Source: Crocinitomicaceae bacterium (GTDB lineage Bacteria > Bacteroidota > Bacteroidia > Flavobacteriales_G > Salibacteraceae). Taken from it: DNA of 64,000 bases. Both the position numbers and the translations under genes were made by a program. Where the stretch lies: assembly GCA_002707155.1 (NCBI GenBank), contig PAME01000022.1, positions 28,422 through 92,421 on the forward strand, given 5' to 3'. Below the pieces are notes generated by a model that searched no databases, had not been told where the DNA came from, and worked only from the letters and a program-made list of their open reading frames with translations. The first letter of the stretch is position 1. Each line of letters starts with the position of its first letter. Shown here one piece after another: positions 1 through 9,984 of the stretch.

Positions 1-11
1 TTTCGGGAGTT

Positions 12-60
12 AATGCACTTTGAAGGGTGCAAATTTAATTATATTCGCAGCTTTATTCTA
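12..60 (+). promoter_or_regulatory. Possible promoter of the sugar-nucleotide operon
   Basis: A TTTG at 19-22 is followed after 17 bases by TATATTCG (40-47), one base away from the Bacteroidota -7 pattern TAnnTTTG, and lies 27 bases before the first ATG. The spacing is a little short of the usual 19-20. The operon may begin further upstream, outside the window, so this could be an internal promoter or chance. Confidence 0.3.
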
Positions 61-74
61 CGCAAATATTTTCA

Positions 75-1205
75 ATGAAAAACTTACAACTTGTTGACCT
101 CAAAACGCAGTACGAAAAGATTGAAAATGAGGTAAATACAGCTGTACTTAATGTGCTAAAATCAACAGCATTTATAAATGGTCCAGAGGTAAAATCATTC
201 CAAACTGAATTTGAAAGTTACTTAAATGTAAAACATGTTATTCCTGTGGCAAATGGCACAGATGCCCTGCAGATTTCTTTAATGGCCCTTGGGCTAAAGC
301 CTGGTGACGAAGTAATATCGCCAAGTTTTACATACATAGCAACTGCTGAAGTAATTGGACTTTTAAACCTTACTCCAGTTTTTGTAGATGTCGATAAAGA
401 AACTTTTTGCATGGATCCTGATTCCTTAAAAGCTGCAATTTCTCCTAAGACAAAAGCTATTGTACCCGTTCATTTATATGGACATTGTGCTCCTATGGAA
501 GAGATTATGGAAATTGCCAACGAACATGGTATCGCAGTAATAGAAGATACTGCTCAAGGTATTGGCTCGAACTACAAAGGAAAGGATGGGGTTTCAAAAA
601 AAGCGGGAACTATAGGCACTGTTGGAACTACTTCATTTTTCCCTTCCAAAAATCTCGGATGTTATGGAGACGGTGGGGCGATAATGACTAATGACGACGA
701 TTTAGCTGCAATGATTCGAATGGTTTCAAATCACGGTCAAAGTAAAAGATACTATCATGATGTAATTGGTGTAAACAGTCGCTTAGACTCTATACAAGCA
801 GCAATACTGCGCATTAAACTCAAACATTTAGACACTTACCTTTCAGATAGAAATAAAGCTGCTAGCTTTTACAACAACGAGTTTTCAGAGCGCCCAGAAC
901 TAACGGTGCCAAAAACTGCTAACTATTCTGATCATGGATTTCACCAGTACACCCTTATTCTAAATGGTGTAGATCGCAATGATTTAATGAATCACTTGGA
1001 CAAAAAAGGAATCCCATCTAATATTTACTACCCCTTACCCGTGCACGAACAAAAGTCTTTTGAGGGCAAGTTTGAAGAGCGAGTTTCTTTAGAAAATACA
1101 GATTATTTAAAGTTAAAGGTGATTTCATTACCAATGCACACCGAATTAGATGACGAACAACTAGAATTCATTACCTCTTCGGTAATCGAATTTTTAGATC
1201 AATAA
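75..1205 (+). CDS. DegT/DnrJ/EryC1/StrS-family PLP aminotransferase, WbpE-like
   Basis: Sugar aminotransferase that would install an amino group on a nucleotide-linked keto-sugar. The opening LxDLKTQYEKIENEV, the NGTDAL turn (60-65), the EDTAQ stretch that contacts PLP (about 157-161) and SFFPSKNLGCYGDGG with the PLP lysine at K192 are all family hallmarks. 376 aa is full length. It heads a tight run of six sugar genes. With the WbpD/WlbB-like acetyltransferase (3511) and WbpA/TviB-like dehydrogenase (4085) it fits the pathway to UDP-2,3-diacetamido-2,3-dideoxy-uronic acid, in which WbpE aminates C3. The oxidoreductase of that pathway (WbpB) is not in the window. Family is certain; the exact sugar is inferred from context. 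Confidence 0.9.
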   Translation: MKNLQLVDLKTQYEKIENEVNTAVLNVLKSTAFINGPEVKSFQTEFESYLNVKHVIPVANGTDALQISLMALGLKPGDEVISPSFTYIATAEVIGLLNLTPVFVDVDKETFCMDPDSLKAAISPKTKAIVPVHLYGHCAPMEEIMEIANEHGIAVIEDTAQGIGSNYKGKDGVSKKAGTIGTVGTTSFFPSKNLGCYGDGGAIMTNDDDLAAMIRMVSNHGQSKRYYHDVIGVNSRLDSIQAAILRIKLKHLDTYLSDRNKAASFYNNEFSERPELTVPKTANYSDHGFHQYTLILNGVDRNDLMNHLDKKGIPSNIYYPLPVHEQKSFEGKFEERVSLENTDYLKLKVISLPMHTELDDEQLEFITSSVIEFLDQ

Positions 1206-1224
1206 CCTTAAAAAATAAAGAAGA

Positions 1225-2523
1225 ATGAAAGTAGCTGTAGTTGGCACAGGATACGTTGGTTTAGTAACAGGAACTTGTCTAGCTGAAACTGGAAACCATG
1301 TTATTTGCGTTGATATTGACGCCAAGAAAGTTGAAAAAATGAAAAATGGCCAGGTTCCAATTTATGAGCCGGGTTTAGAGTTATTATTTGAGCGAAATAT
1401 TGCACAAGGAAGACTGAGTTTTACTACTGATTTAAAATCAGCAATTGATGAGTGTTTATATGTATTCTTAGCCTTGCCAACTCCTCCGGGAGAAGACGGG
1501 TCTGCTGATTTATCGTATATTCTTGGAGTTGCTGATGAATTAGGAAAAATAATTACCAACTATAAAGTAATTATAGACAAGAGTACCGTTCCTGTTGGCA
1601 CCGCTGAAAAAGTAATAGCGGCAATTGCTAAAAATGCTCAATGTGAGTTTGATGTGGTTTCTAACCCTGAATTCTTGAGAGAAGGCTTTGCGGTTGATGA
1701 TTTTATGAAACCAGACCGTGTTGTTATTGGGTTATCCTCTGAAAAGGCCAAAAAGCACATGGACGACTTATACAAACCGTTTGTAAGGCAAGGAAATCCA
1801 ATCATTTACATGGATGAAAAATCTGCTGAATTGACAAAATATGCCGCAAATTCATTCTTAGCTACCAAGATTACATTTATGAACGAAATCGCAAATATTT
1901 GCGAAAAAGTTGGAGCTGATGTGGACCAAGTGCGCATGGGCATGGGGTCTGACACTAGAATTGGAAAGCGGTTTTTATTTCCAGGCATTGGTTATGGAGG
2001 AAGCTGTTTTCCAAAAGATGTACAAGCTTTAGTGAAATCTTCGAATGAGGTCGACTACAATTTCCAAATTCTAGATGCGGTAATGGAAGTAAACCAAATT
2101 CAAAAAACTATTTTATTTCCGCGCATCAATGCCTATTTCAACCATGATTTAAAAGGAAAGAAAATTGCAATTTGGGGCCTTGCCTTTAAACCAAATACGG
2201 ATGATATCAGAGAAGCTCCAGCGCTTTATAATATTGATTTATTACTGAAAGCAGGTGCTGAAGTAACCGCATTTGATCCGGAAGCGATGGATAATGTAAA
2301 AGCAATTTATGGCAATAAAATAACCTTTGCTGGTAGTCAAAATGAAGCAATCGAGAATTGTGATGCTTTACTTATTTGCACTGAATGGCAGGTATTTAGA
2401 ACTCCTGATTTTGACCAATTAAGCACTGGGATTTCCTCGAAATCTATTTTTGATGGTCGTAATCTTTACGATATAGAAGAAATGAAAGAAAAAGGTTTTA
2501 ATTATTTTAGCATAGGACGATAA
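1225..2523 (+). CDS. ugd: UDP-glucose 6-dehydrogenase
   Basis: Oxidises UDP-glucose to UDP-glucuronate with two NAD+. The N-terminal Rossmann motif [15 protein letters not shown] (7-21), STVPVGT (120-126), NPEFLREG (148-154) and the catalytic cysteine C261 in [12 protein letters not shown] are present, followed by the UDP-binding C-terminal domain ([16 protein letters not shown]). Length (432 aa) is typical. The stop codon TAA overlaps the ATG of the next gene by one base. That gene is a UDP-glucuronate decarboxylase, so the two would convert UDP-glucose to UDP-xylose in series. Confidence 0.93.
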   Translation: MKVAVVGTGYVGLVTGTCLAETGNHVICVDIDAKKVEKMKNGQVPIYEPGLELLFERNIAQGRLSFTTDLKSAIDECLYVFLALPTPPGEDGSADLSYILGVADELGKIITNYKVIIDKSTVPVGTAEKVIAAIAKNAQCEFDVVSNPEFLREGFAVDDFMKPDRVVIGLSSEKAKKHMDDLYKPFVRQGNPIIYMDEKSAELTKYAANSFLATKITFMNEIANICEKVGADVDQVRMGMGSDTRIGKRFLFPGIGYGGSCFPKDVQALVKSSNEVDYNFQILDAVMEVNQIQKTILFPRINAYFNHDLKGKKIAIWGLAFKPNTDDIREAPALYNIDLLLKAGAEVTAFDPEAMDNVKAIYGNKITFAGSQNEAIENCDALLICTEWQVFRTPDFDQLSTGISSKSIFDGRNLYDIEEMKEKGFNYFSIGR

Positions 2524-3509
2524 TGGAACAAGTTTTAATAACCGGTGCAGCGGGATTTTTAGGCTCTCACCTTTGTGAGCGATTTTTAGATGAAGGGTAT
2601 CGAGTTATTGGAATGGATAACCTTATCACAGGAAATCTGACCAACATTGAACATTTGATGTTGAACGAGAATTTTGTATTCTCAAATCACGACGTATCTG
2701 ACTTTGTCAATGTTCCCGGAGAACTAAAATATATCCTTCATTTTGCTTCTCCTGCGAGCCCTATAGATTATTTAAAAATACCAATTCAAACCCTGAAAGT
2801 AGGCTCTTTAGGAACTCACAATTTATTAGGCTTAGCTAAGGCTAAAAATGCACGGATTATTGTCGCAAGTACAAGCGAAGTATATGGCGACCCAACGGTT
2901 CATCCTCAGCCTGAAGAATATTGGGGAAATGTTAACCCAGTAGGCCCTCGCGGGGTTTACGACGAGGCTAAACGCTTTCAAGAAGCAATAACAATGGCCT
3001 ATCACAATTTTCATGGTGTAGAAACCAGAATTGTGAGAATCTTTAATACTTATGGCCCTCGAATGCGATTAAATGATGGAAGAGTACTACCCGCATTTAT
3101 TGGTCAGGCGCTAAGAGGTGAGTCTCTCACGGTATTTGGAGATGGTTCACAAACTCGTTCTTTTTGCTATGTCGATGATTTAGTCGAAGGAATTTATCGT
3201 TTACTGCTTTCAGATTACACTCAGCCAATGAATATTGGAAACCCAGATGAAATCACAATAGGGGATTTTGCAGAAGAAATAATAAAATTAACCAATACAG
3301 ATCAGAAGGTTATCTACGAAGATTTGCCTGTAAACGACCCTAAACAAAGACAACCAGACATTACAAAAGCAAAAAATATTTTGGGTTGGGAGCCGAAAGT
3401 TAATAGATCTGAAGGATTAAAAATAACCTATGACTTTTTCAAATCATTGAGTTCAGAAGAATTATACAAAACTGAGCATAATGATTTTACCGATTATATT
3501 AAAAAATAA
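2523..3509 (+). CDS. UDP-glucuronate decarboxylase (UDP-xylose synthase), extended SDR
   Basis: Extended SDR with GAAGFLGSH (8-16) for NAD+ and the catalytic Y146xxxK150 in GVYDEAKR. The run [17 protein letters not shown] and the [19 protein letters not shown] block are characteristic of UDP-glucuronate decarboxylases rather than 4-epimerases or dehydratases. It would make UDP-xylose from the product of the preceding dehydrogenase, to which it is coupled by a one-base TAATG overlap. 328 aa is full length for the soluble bacterial form. Cytoplasmic. Confidence 0.88.
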   Translation: MEQVLITGAAGFLGSHLCERFLDEGYRVIGMDNLITGNLTNIEHLMLNENFVFSNHDVSDFVNVPGELKYILHFASPASPIDYLKIPIQTLKVGSLGTHNLLGLAKAKNARIIVASTSEVYGDPTVHPQPEEYWGNVNPVGPRGVYDEAKRFQEAITMAYHNFHGVETRIVRIFNTYGPRMRLNDGRVLPAFIGQALRGESLTVFGDGSQTRSFCYVDDLVEGIYRLLLSDYTQPMNIGNPDEITIGDFAEEIIKLTNTDQKVIYEDLPVNDPKQRQPDITKAKNILGWEPKVNRSEGLKITYDFFKSLSSEELYKTEHNDFTDYIKK

Positions 3510-3510
3510 A

Positions 3511-4083
3511 ATGGAATATTTTAGTCATGAAACTGCTGTAATTGATGTAGGTTGTCAAATTGGCGAAGGAGCCAAAATTTGGCATTTTTCTCATATAATG
3601 AAGGATTGTATTATCGGCGAAAATTGCAATATTGGGCAGAATTGTGTGATTTCTCCTGACGTAATTCTAGGTCAAAATGTAAAGATCCAGAATAATGTTT
3701 CGATATATACGGGAGTTATTTGCGAGGATGATGTTTTTCTTGGCCCTTCAATGGTATTTACCAATGTTAACAATCCCAGAAGTGCGGTAAATAGAAGGGG
3801 GCAATACGAAAAGACCCTTGTAAAGAAAGGAGCCTCAATTGGGGCAAATGCAACGGTAGTTTGTGGAAACGACATTGGGAAGTTTGCTTTTATTGGAGCT
3901 GGCTCAGTAGTAACAAAAGCAGTGCCTGATTATGCACTTGTAGTTGGTAATCCCTCTAAACAAATCGGCTGGATGAGTGAATATGGTTCTCGATTAGTCT
4001 TCGATGAAAATGGAGAGGCAACTTGTGAAGAATCAAAAGAAAAATATGAATTAATTGACGGTACTGTAAAGAAATTAAACTAA
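3511..4083 (+). CDS. WbpD/WlbB-like UDP-sugar N-acetyltransferase (left-handed beta-helix)
   Basis: Hexapeptide-repeat acyltransferase. Repeats run through most of the chain (IGEGAKIWHF, IIGENCNIGQNCVI, ILGQNVKIQNNVSI, FLGPSMVFTNVNNPRS, FIGAGSVVTKAVPDYALVVGNP). The IWHFSH and GPSMVFTNVxNPR signatures match WbpD/WlbB, which acetylate the 3-amino group of UDP-2-acetamido-3-amino-uronic acid. The ORF track starts at 3481, inside the previous gene. I chose the ATG at 3511, one base after the previous stop, because homologues begin at this sequence. Partner of the aminotransferase at 75. Confidence 0.87.
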   Translation: MEYFSHETAVIDVGCQIGEGAKIWHFSHIMKDCIIGENCNIGQNCVISPDVILGQNVKIQNNVSIYTGVICEDDVFLGPSMVFTNVNNPRSAVNRRGQYEKTLVKKGASIGANATVVCGNDIGKFAFIGAGSVVTKAVPDYALVVGNPSKQIGWMSEYGSRLVFDENGEATCEESKEKYELIDGTVKKLN

Positions 4084-4084
4084 G

Positions 4085-5380
4085 ATGATTTTAGAAAAAA
4101 TAATAAACAAGCAAAGTAAATTAGGAGTTATTGGTCTTGGCTATGTTGGACTGCCAATAGCATTAGAATTTGCTCGAAAAATTAAAGTTGTTGGTTTTGA
4201 CATTAACGCTGAAAGAGTTGAGTTAATGAAAAACAATATTGACCCAAGTGAGGAGCTAACAGCAAAAGATTTTGAAGGGTGTGATATTGAATTTACTCAT
4301 AAACTAGAGGATTTAGAAGACGTAAACTTCTTTATCGTTGCCGTTCCAACCCCTATAGACGAATACAATCAACCCAACTTAAAACCGCTTTTAGATGCAT
4401 CCAAAACAGTTGGAAAGGTTCTTAAAAAGGGCGACTATGTCGTTTTTGAATCTACTGTTTATCCAGGTTGTACTGAAGATGACTGTGTTCCAGTTTTGGA
4501 GAAACATTCCGGGTTAAAGTTTATTGAAGACTTCAAAGTGGGATATAGCCCGGAAAGAATTAATCCAGGAGATAAAGAACATACGATTACTAAAATCTTA
4601 AAAGTAGTTTCTGGTTGCGATGATGAATCTTTAGATGTTATTTCTAAAGTCTATGAATTAATAATTGAACCAGGCGTTCATCGAGCGTCATCGATTAAGG
4701 TAGCCGAAGCAGCTAAAATTATTGAAAACACTCAACGTGATTTGAACATAGCTTTAATGAATGAGCTATCTATTATTTTTAACAGAATCGGCATCAACAC
4801 TTTTGAAGTATTAGAAGCTGCGGGAACAAAATGGAACTTCCTTCCATTTAAACCCGGTTTGGTAGGTGGCCATTGTATTGGTGTAGATCCATATTATTTG
4901 ACATTTAAAGCTGAAGGGGTTGGATATCATGCTCGAGTAATTAACTCAGGTAGGTATGTAAATGATAGTATGGGCTTCTATGTCGCTAAACAAACAGTGA
5001 AAAGAATACTAGCAAAAGGAAAAAATATCAGTGGTTCAAGAATACTCTTAATGGGAGCTACTTTCAAAGAAAATGTAAGTGACATTAGAAATTCAAAAGT
5101 TTGTGACGTTGTCAAAGAGCTTCAATCTTACAGAGTTGATGTTGATGTCGTGGATCCTAATGCCGATTCAAAAGAACTTTTTCATGAATACCACTTTGGA
5201 CTTGCTGAAAATGGAATTTCTGGAAAATATGATGCTGTTATTTTAGCTGTCAATCACGATGAATATGTAGCATTGGATGAGCGTTATTTTAAAGGAATAA
5301 TGTCAGAAGGTGGATTATTTGTTGACGTAAAAGGCGTTTTTCAAGGAAAAATTAAAGAATTAGATTACTGGTCATTATAA
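4085..5380 (+). CDS. UDP-N-acetylhexosamine 6-dehydrogenase, WbpA/TviB/WecC type
   Basis: Nucleotide-sugar dehydrogenase with GVIGLGYVGLPIA (14-26), VAVPTP (86-90) and catalytic C264 in VGGHCIGVDPYYL, the cysteine context of N-acetylhexosamine dehydrogenases (WbpA, TviB, WecC) rather than UDP-glucose dehydrogenase. It would oxidise C6 of UDP-GlcNAc or UDP-GalNAc to the uronic acid. Full length (431 aa). It directly follows the acetyltransferase and directly precedes rfbB, consistent with one transcript. It would supply the substrate on which the WbpE- and WbpD-like enzymes act after a missing 3-oxidation step. Confidence 0.88.
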   Translation: MILEKIINKQSKLGVIGLGYVGLPIALEFARKIKVVGFDINAERVELMKNNIDPSEELTAKDFEGCDIEFTHKLEDLEDVNFFIVAVPTPIDEYNQPNLKPLLDASKTVGKVLKKGDYVVFESTVYPGCTEDDCVPVLEKHSGLKFIEDFKVGYSPERINPGDKEHTITKILKVVSGCDDESLDVISKVYELIIEPGVHRASSIKVAEAAKIIENTQRDLNIALMNELSIIFNRIGINTFEVLEAAGTKWNFLPFKPGLVGGHCIGVDPYYLTFKAEGVGYHARVINSGRYVNDSMGFYVAKQTVKRILAKGKNISGSRILLMGATFKENVSDIRNSKVCDVVKELQSYRVDVDVVDPNADSKELFHEYHFGLAENGISGKYDAVILAVNHDEYVALDERYFKGIMSEGGLFVDVKGVFQGKIKELDYWSL

Positions 5381-6436
5381 ATGAAGGACTTTAAGAAAAA
5401 CATCCTTATTACTGGAGGCGCAGGTTTTATTGGCTCCCATCTAGTGCGTTTGCTGGTTAACAAATACCCTGAATATAGAATTATAAACTTTGACGCACTT
5501 ACTTATGCAGGAAATCTGGAAAATCTGCGTGACATTGAAAATGCTTCCAATTATGAATTTGTAAAAGGGAATATTTGTTCCGTAAGCGATATTGAAAATG
5601 TCTTTAAGAACTTTAATATTGATTCTATAATTCATTTAGCCGCAGAATCTCATGTTGATAGGTCCATTGAAAACCCCAATATATTCGTTGAAACAAATAT
5701 CATTGGTACTGTTAATTTATTGAATTCATGCATCAAAAATTGGGAAGCACCATTCAGTAGTAATCTTTTCTATCACATATCAACGGACGAAGTTTATGGT
5801 AGCCTTGGAGACACAGGGTTTTTTACAGAAGAGACATCATACGACCCGAAAAGTCCTTACAGCGCCTCAAAAGCGGCTTCAAATCATTTTGTAAGAGCTT
5901 TCTCTAATACCTACAAACTTCCAACTAAAATATCTAATTGCTCTAATAACTATGGCCCAAATCAATTTCCAGAAAAACTGATTCCACTTTGTATCAATAA
6001 TATCAAAAACAACAAACCTTTACCTATTTATGGTGAGGGTCTAAATATAAGAGACTGGTTATACGTTGTTGATCATGCAGAGGCAATTGATAAAATTTTC
6101 CATACCGGTACGCTTAATTCAACATACAATATTGGAGGACTTAACGAATGGACAAATATTGCACTTGTTATGGAGCTTTGTGCTGTTATGGATTCCAAGC
6201 TTGGCAGAGCACCAGGAACTTCAGCAAAGCTTATTACTTATGTCGAAGACAGAAAGGGTCATGATATGCGCTATGCTATTGATGCTGACAAACTAACTAG
6301 AGAATTAAAATGGGCCCCAAAAGAAACATTTGAGACGGGTATTAGGTCTACTGTTAACTGGTACTTAGAGAATGAATCTTGGCTTGGTGCTGTTGTATCT
6401 GGCAGTTATCAAGACTATCACCAGAAAATGTACTGA
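5381..6436 (+). CDS. rfbB: dTDP-glucose 4,6-dehydratase
   Basis: Converts dTDP-glucose to dTDP-4-keto-6-deoxyglucose, the entry to rhamnose and other deoxysugars. GGAGFIGSH (12-20), the diagnostic STDEVYG (134-140, catalytic Asp and Glu), and YSASKA with Y160xxxK164 are all intact, as is NNYGPxQFPEKLIP. 351 aa is standard. The start follows immediately on the preceding stop. No rfbA, rfbC or rfbD lies nearby, so the next step must be encoded elsewhere. It is the last gene before a strong bidirectional terminator. Confidence 0.93.
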   Translation: MKDFKKNILITGGAGFIGSHLVRLLVNKYPEYRIINFDALTYAGNLENLRDIENASNYEFVKGNICSVSDIENVFKNFNIDSIIHLAAESHVDRSIENPNIFVETNIIGTVNLLNSCIKNWEAPFSSNLFYHISTDEVYGSLGDTGFFTEETSYDPKSPYSASKAASNHFVRAFSNTYKLPTKISNCSNNYGPNQFPEKLIPLCINNIKNNKPLPIYGEGLNIRDWLYVVDHAEAIDKIFHTGTLNSTYNIGGLNEWTNIALVMELCAVMDSKLGRAPGTSAKLITYVEDRKGHDMRYAIDADKLTRELKWAPKETFETGIRSTVNWYLENESWLGAVVSGSYQDYHQKMY

Positions 6437-6461
6437 TAACGCTATTATTTAGTGTTTGGCA

Positions 6462-6496
6462 TAAAAAAAGGGAAGTAAATACTTCCCTTTTTTGTT
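6462..6496. terminator. Bidirectional intrinsic terminator between rfbB and gldN
   Basis: Perfect hairpin GGGAAGT-aaat-ACTTCCC (6470-6487), flanked by an A tract on the left and a T tract on the right, so it can terminate both the + strand sugar operon and the - strand gldKLMN operon. Confidence 0.85.
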
Positions 6497-6513
6497 GTTA
6501 TTTTCCTTGGACA

Positions 6514-7368
6514 TTAAAAATGCCACAAATCATGTTCGTAATTGAACATTTCATTTTGAATTTTTTCAGCTTCCAGAAGAGCATCTAATCCAGTTTTATA
6601 TTCACTAATTTGCCTATCGTAAACATTTGAAGTTTTAATTATCGTAGACTCGAACTGACGTTTCCAAAAAACATCATCATATGTTCTTCGTTCAGCATCG
6701 TTTTTTCTATTAAATACTTCACTATTCGCAAAAACGTAACGTGCTTCAGGGAAGTATATCCAAAATAAATCCTGAAGAGTAGGGTTACCATCAGGGCCTT
6801 CAACTTCTGCCATTGGTTTAATTCCAATTATTCGCACATCCATTACCGAACGTTGTCTTTCAAAGAACCACTCTTCCTTTACTTCATAAAATTTAATACG
6901 AGCAGAACGCAAGGTATCGTATACAGTTTGTGTTCCGGTTACATCTCCGAATTCATCAAACAATTCAACCTCAGTCTCCGAAATCATTCTTTTCAGAACT
7001 TCATCTGCTGTATAAGCTCTAGTGAACTCATCATCCGGATCTGTAGGAGGTCCAGGGTCATAAGCGGTCATAGTTCCGTCCTCTATTAACCCTTCTTTTA
7101 TATAGTCAAACAAGTTCTTACGGCCTTGAGCAGGTTCTTCAGGAAAGTAAAATACTTGATTCTGCTTTTTACGCAAATCAATCCTTCTCCATACTCGCTT
7201 TTGCCACATAACATCTGCTTGCCGAAGATTAGTATAGGGTATAATCTTTCTTGATGGTGTATTTTCATTAACTACAATACCATCTAATACCATACTTTGC
7301 TGAGCACTTAAGGTAATACCTGAAGTGAACAAAACAACCACTACACTTATTTTAAGCAGATTATTCAT
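6514..7368 (-). CDS. gldN: Gliding motility / type IX secretion protein GldN (PorN)
   Basis: Periplasmic component that, with GldK, forms the ring under the outer membrane in the type IX secretion system. It has a signal peptide (residues 1-22, ending TLSAQQ) and the PorN/GldN core with a tryptophan-rich N-terminal part (DVMWQKRVWRRIDL), WFFERQRSVMDVRIIGI and WIYFPEARY. Length 284 aa fits the family. It is the last gene of the porP-gldK-gldL-gldM-gldN order known from Porphyromonas and Flavobacterium, six bases after gldM. Confidence 0.92.
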   Translation of the reverse strand: MNNLLKISVVVVLFTSGITLSAQQSMVLDGIVVNENTPSRKIIPYTNLRQADVMWQKRVWRRIDLRKKQNQVFYFPEEPAQGRKNLFDYIKEGLIEDGTMTAYDPGPPTDPDDEFTRAYTADEVLKRMISETEVELFDEFGDVTGTQTVYDTLRSARIKFYEVKEEWFFERQRSVMDVRIIGIKPMAEVEGPDGNPTLQDLFWIYFPEARYVFANSEVFNRKNDAERRTYDDVFWKRQFESTIIKTSNVYDRQISEYKTGLDALLEAEKIQNEMFNYEHDLWHF

Positions 7369-7374
7369 GATCTA

Positions 7375-9027
7375 TTATTTTACTTGAATAATTATATTAC
7401 CATCTAAAGGTCGAGGAGAAGAACCAGGCTTATCCATTTGTGCTACTACTTTCTGGAAGATAGCTGTTTGTCCTGGTTTCATAGTTTTTAATACACTCTT
7501 CATTTCACCAGTCAATCTATTTCCTCGTGCTGTGTATACTGCAGATTTACCTCCAACACTTACAAACATTTCAAAGCTATTAACCTTATATCTCAATTCA
7601 AACAGGAAGTCATCAAGCTTCGCAGTGATAAACTGACCCGTAAGAAGCTTACTCTTCTTCATGTCAACTGAACCTGTTTCGTTATTAAAATAAGGAATAG
7701 GCTTTGGAACAGTTTTTAAACGATATTCAATAGCTGGGTAAGAGTTTTTGACTCCGTCAACATTTGAACTTACCGTAATCCTAACCACTTTATCTTTTGA
7801 TTTCGGATTAGGAATAACCTCATACTTACCTTGTTCTTTGCTTTTAGGAACAACACGGCAGCCACCACCAGCAATTGTCATTGTCAAATTCAGAGAAGCA
7901 ACACCAGAAACAGATATATCAACTGGATTCTCCAAACCTTTGTAAAAAACATTCATCTTGGTAGGGGAAACAACCAAACTAGGTTTTGCAACCATGTATT
8001 TATGATCGAACTTATACGCAGCCCATTTTCCATTAGGTTTCAAAATCTTGATAATACCGCCCCATGTTTGCTCTCCTAGAGTAGAGGTTTTTACCCCATA
8101 AGTAGGTATTCCTCTATTTTCAAATTTTACTGCTGAGGTATCCCCATCCTTAACTTCAGGTTGATCCCCTGTTGTGTCAACTACACCGATAACGAGCTTA
8201 GGGTTTTTCGTCGTGCTATAAGCTGCAACAATTACGTCCGCTTTAAATGAATCTCCTTGGGTAATGTATGTTCCATTGTGCGGTATGACTTTTACAGCCA
8301 AGGTATCAAATGAAAAGTCATCTGCACCAATTTCAGACATTAGTTCTTTTAAAGCATCTGCCTCTGAATTTCTGACTGACGCTTGAAAACGAGTTAAATT
8401 TGTCACAGTGGCAGCTAGCGGTAAATGATTGAAATTTCCGATTTCCCATTCAACTAACATACCATGTTCCTTCATTTGCCCCAATGGAATTTTCATTTCG
8501 GCTACTAATCCCTTTTCTAAAATAAAACTCTCCAAATGCTCATTGAAGACACCTATCTTAGACTTTAAACTTAATGCACTATACTCCTGGTCTGCACCTA
8601 ATGGATTGTTCAAATCAGGACCAATCATAATTTGAGCACCAACATCTTGGTTGTCCTTACTATGACAATGTTCAATTGAAAATGCAGAATCTGGTGCATC
8701 ATCCGGCAGTTGATCCGCAGTTTGAACCAGCTTCCTTTTAATCTTTTCAATAAGCTCTACAATCTCATCAGCATTTTCTTTCAATTCTTTTGCATGCTCA
8801 TAAAACTCTCCCACTTTGGCAGGATCATCAGCCATTTTACGACCAAAAACATCGTAAGTCTGATTAATCTTACTTTCAAAGTTTTCAGTTGTTCTTTCTA
8901 AACCTTCATTAATAATTAAAAATGATTGCAGAATCTCTTTCGATACATTCATGGCAAGCATACAAAGCAATACCAGATACATCAAATTGATCATCTTCTG
9001 CCTTGGTTCCATATCACCTAACGACAT
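7375..9027 (-). CDS. gldM: Gliding motility / type IX secretion motor protein GldM (PorM)
   Basis: Inner-membrane protein whose single N-terminal helix (about 14-34, MINLMYLVLLCMLAMNV) packs with GldL to make the proton-powered T9SS/gliding motor, while its large periplasmic domains reach the GldK/GldN ring. The start MSLGDMEPRQKMINLMYLVLLCMLAMNVSKEIL is nearly invariant in the family, and the remaining ~500 residues have the expected beta-rich domains. 550 aa is slightly longer than many homologues. Sits between gldL and gldN on one operon. Confidence 0.93.
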   Translation of the reverse strand: MSLGDMEPRQKMINLMYLVLLCMLAMNVSKEILQSFLIINEGLERTTENFESKINQTYDVFGRKMADDPAKVGEFYEHAKELKENADEIVELIEKIKRKLVQTADQLPDDAPDSAFSIEHCHSKDNQDVGAQIMIGPDLNNPLGADQEYSALSLKSKIGVFNEHLESFILEKGLVAEMKIPLGQMKEHGMLVEWEIGNFNHLPLAATVTNLTRFQASVRNSEADALKELMSEIGADDFSFDTLAVKVIPHNGTYITQGDSFKADVIVAAYSTTKNPKLVIGVVDTTGDQPEVKDGDTSAVKFENRGIPTYGVKTSTLGEQTWGGIIKILKPNGKWAAYKFDHKYMVAKPSLVVSPTKMNVFYKGLENPVDISVSGVASLNLTMTIAGGGCRVVPKSKEQGKYEVIPNPKSKDKVVRITVSSNVDGVKNSYPAIEYRLKTVPKPIPYFNNETGSVDMKKSKLLTGQFITAKLDDFLFELRYKVNSFEMFVSVGGKSAVYTARGNRLTGEMKSVLKTMKPGQTAIFQKVVAQMDKPGSSPRPLDGNIIIQVK

Positions 9028-9090
9028 ATTCTAATCTCCTCTATAATTTGTGAGTAATAATTTTTTTTATCTTTAATCTGATTCAAATTC

Positions 9091-9945
9091 TTATGAATTT
9101 GCGTTAGGATTCATTGCTGTAAGCATATTTCCATAAACCGTATTCAAGGAAGTAATGTTTCTAGAAAGTTCACTCATTTTTTCAGAGTATACTTTAGCGT
9201 CGTCAACAGAATTATTAAGACTTGCCATTAATTCATCAACTCCAGTAAAATATCCTTTAGAATTTTCTAAAGTTTCTTGCGCGCTTCTTAATTGCAACTC
9301 ATACGCAGAATTCAATTCTGTTAAATTAGAGGACATTTTCGACAATTGCTCACCAAAATTTGAAACTTCTCTATTTTCCTCTTCAAGTACCGAAATTGCG
9401 TTAGCAGCACTAGTATATTTCTCTGTTAAACTTGACACAGAATTAGCCGCTCCTCTAACACTTTGAACGTACTCATCAGTTGCAGCAGCAGCATCTGTCA
9501 TGTCTGTTAGTTTGCCTGCTTGATCACTCAATCCTCTTAGACCAACACCTAAGCTTTCCAATAATTCCGGCCCTATTTTTGCCTCCTCTAGCATTTCATC
9601 TAATTTCTGAGTAACCGTTAAATCATCTCCTTCTCCATTTTCTGCTAAAGCTTCTGATTCAAAATCATCTTCCTCTTCTTCATCTGAATGTCTCAGTTCA
9701 GGGTAAACTTTAGACCAATCATCTTTTAAATGTTGTGGTTCAATAGCACCCAAAGCAAACAACGCAGATTCAGTACAAAGACCGATAATCAGCATTAAAC
9801 TAGCACCTGGATAATGCTGGATTTTAAACAATGCACCTAGAATTACAATTGCAGCTCCTAAACTCATAGCCATGTTTACAATTGTCTTTCCTTTTTCTGT
9901 TCCGTATAGAAACGCTGCTAATCCACCCTTTTTTTTCCCTGACAT
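9091..9945 (-). CDS. gldL: Gliding motility / type IX secretion motor protein GldL (PorL)
   Basis: Stator-like inner-membrane partner of GldM. Two adjacent helices (about residues 22-42 and 47-68, including GALFKIQHYPGASLMLIIGL with the buried charged residue typical of the proton channel) are followed by an acidic stretch (DEEEEDDFESE) and a long cytoplasmic coiled-coil region. The start MSGKKKGGLAAFLYGTEKGK is characteristic of the family. 284 aa. Lies between gldK and gldM with short gaps. Confidence 0.93.
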   Translation of the reverse strand: MSGKKKGGLAAFLYGTEKGKTIVNMAMSLGAAIVILGALFKIQHYPGASLMLIIGLCTESALFALGAIEPQHLKDDWSKVYPELRHSDEEEEDDFESEALAENGEGDDLTVTQKLDEMLEEAKIGPELLESLGVGLRGLSDQAGKLTDMTDAAAATDEYVQSVRGAANSVSSLTEKYTSAANAISVLEEENREVSNFGEQLSKMSSNLTELNSAYELQLRSAQETLENSKGYFTGVDELMASLNNSVDDAKVYSEKMSELSRNITSLNTVYGNMLTAMNPNANS

Positions 9946-9984
9946 AATTTTTAATTTTAACGCTTAAAGTTTGATTTTTTAATT

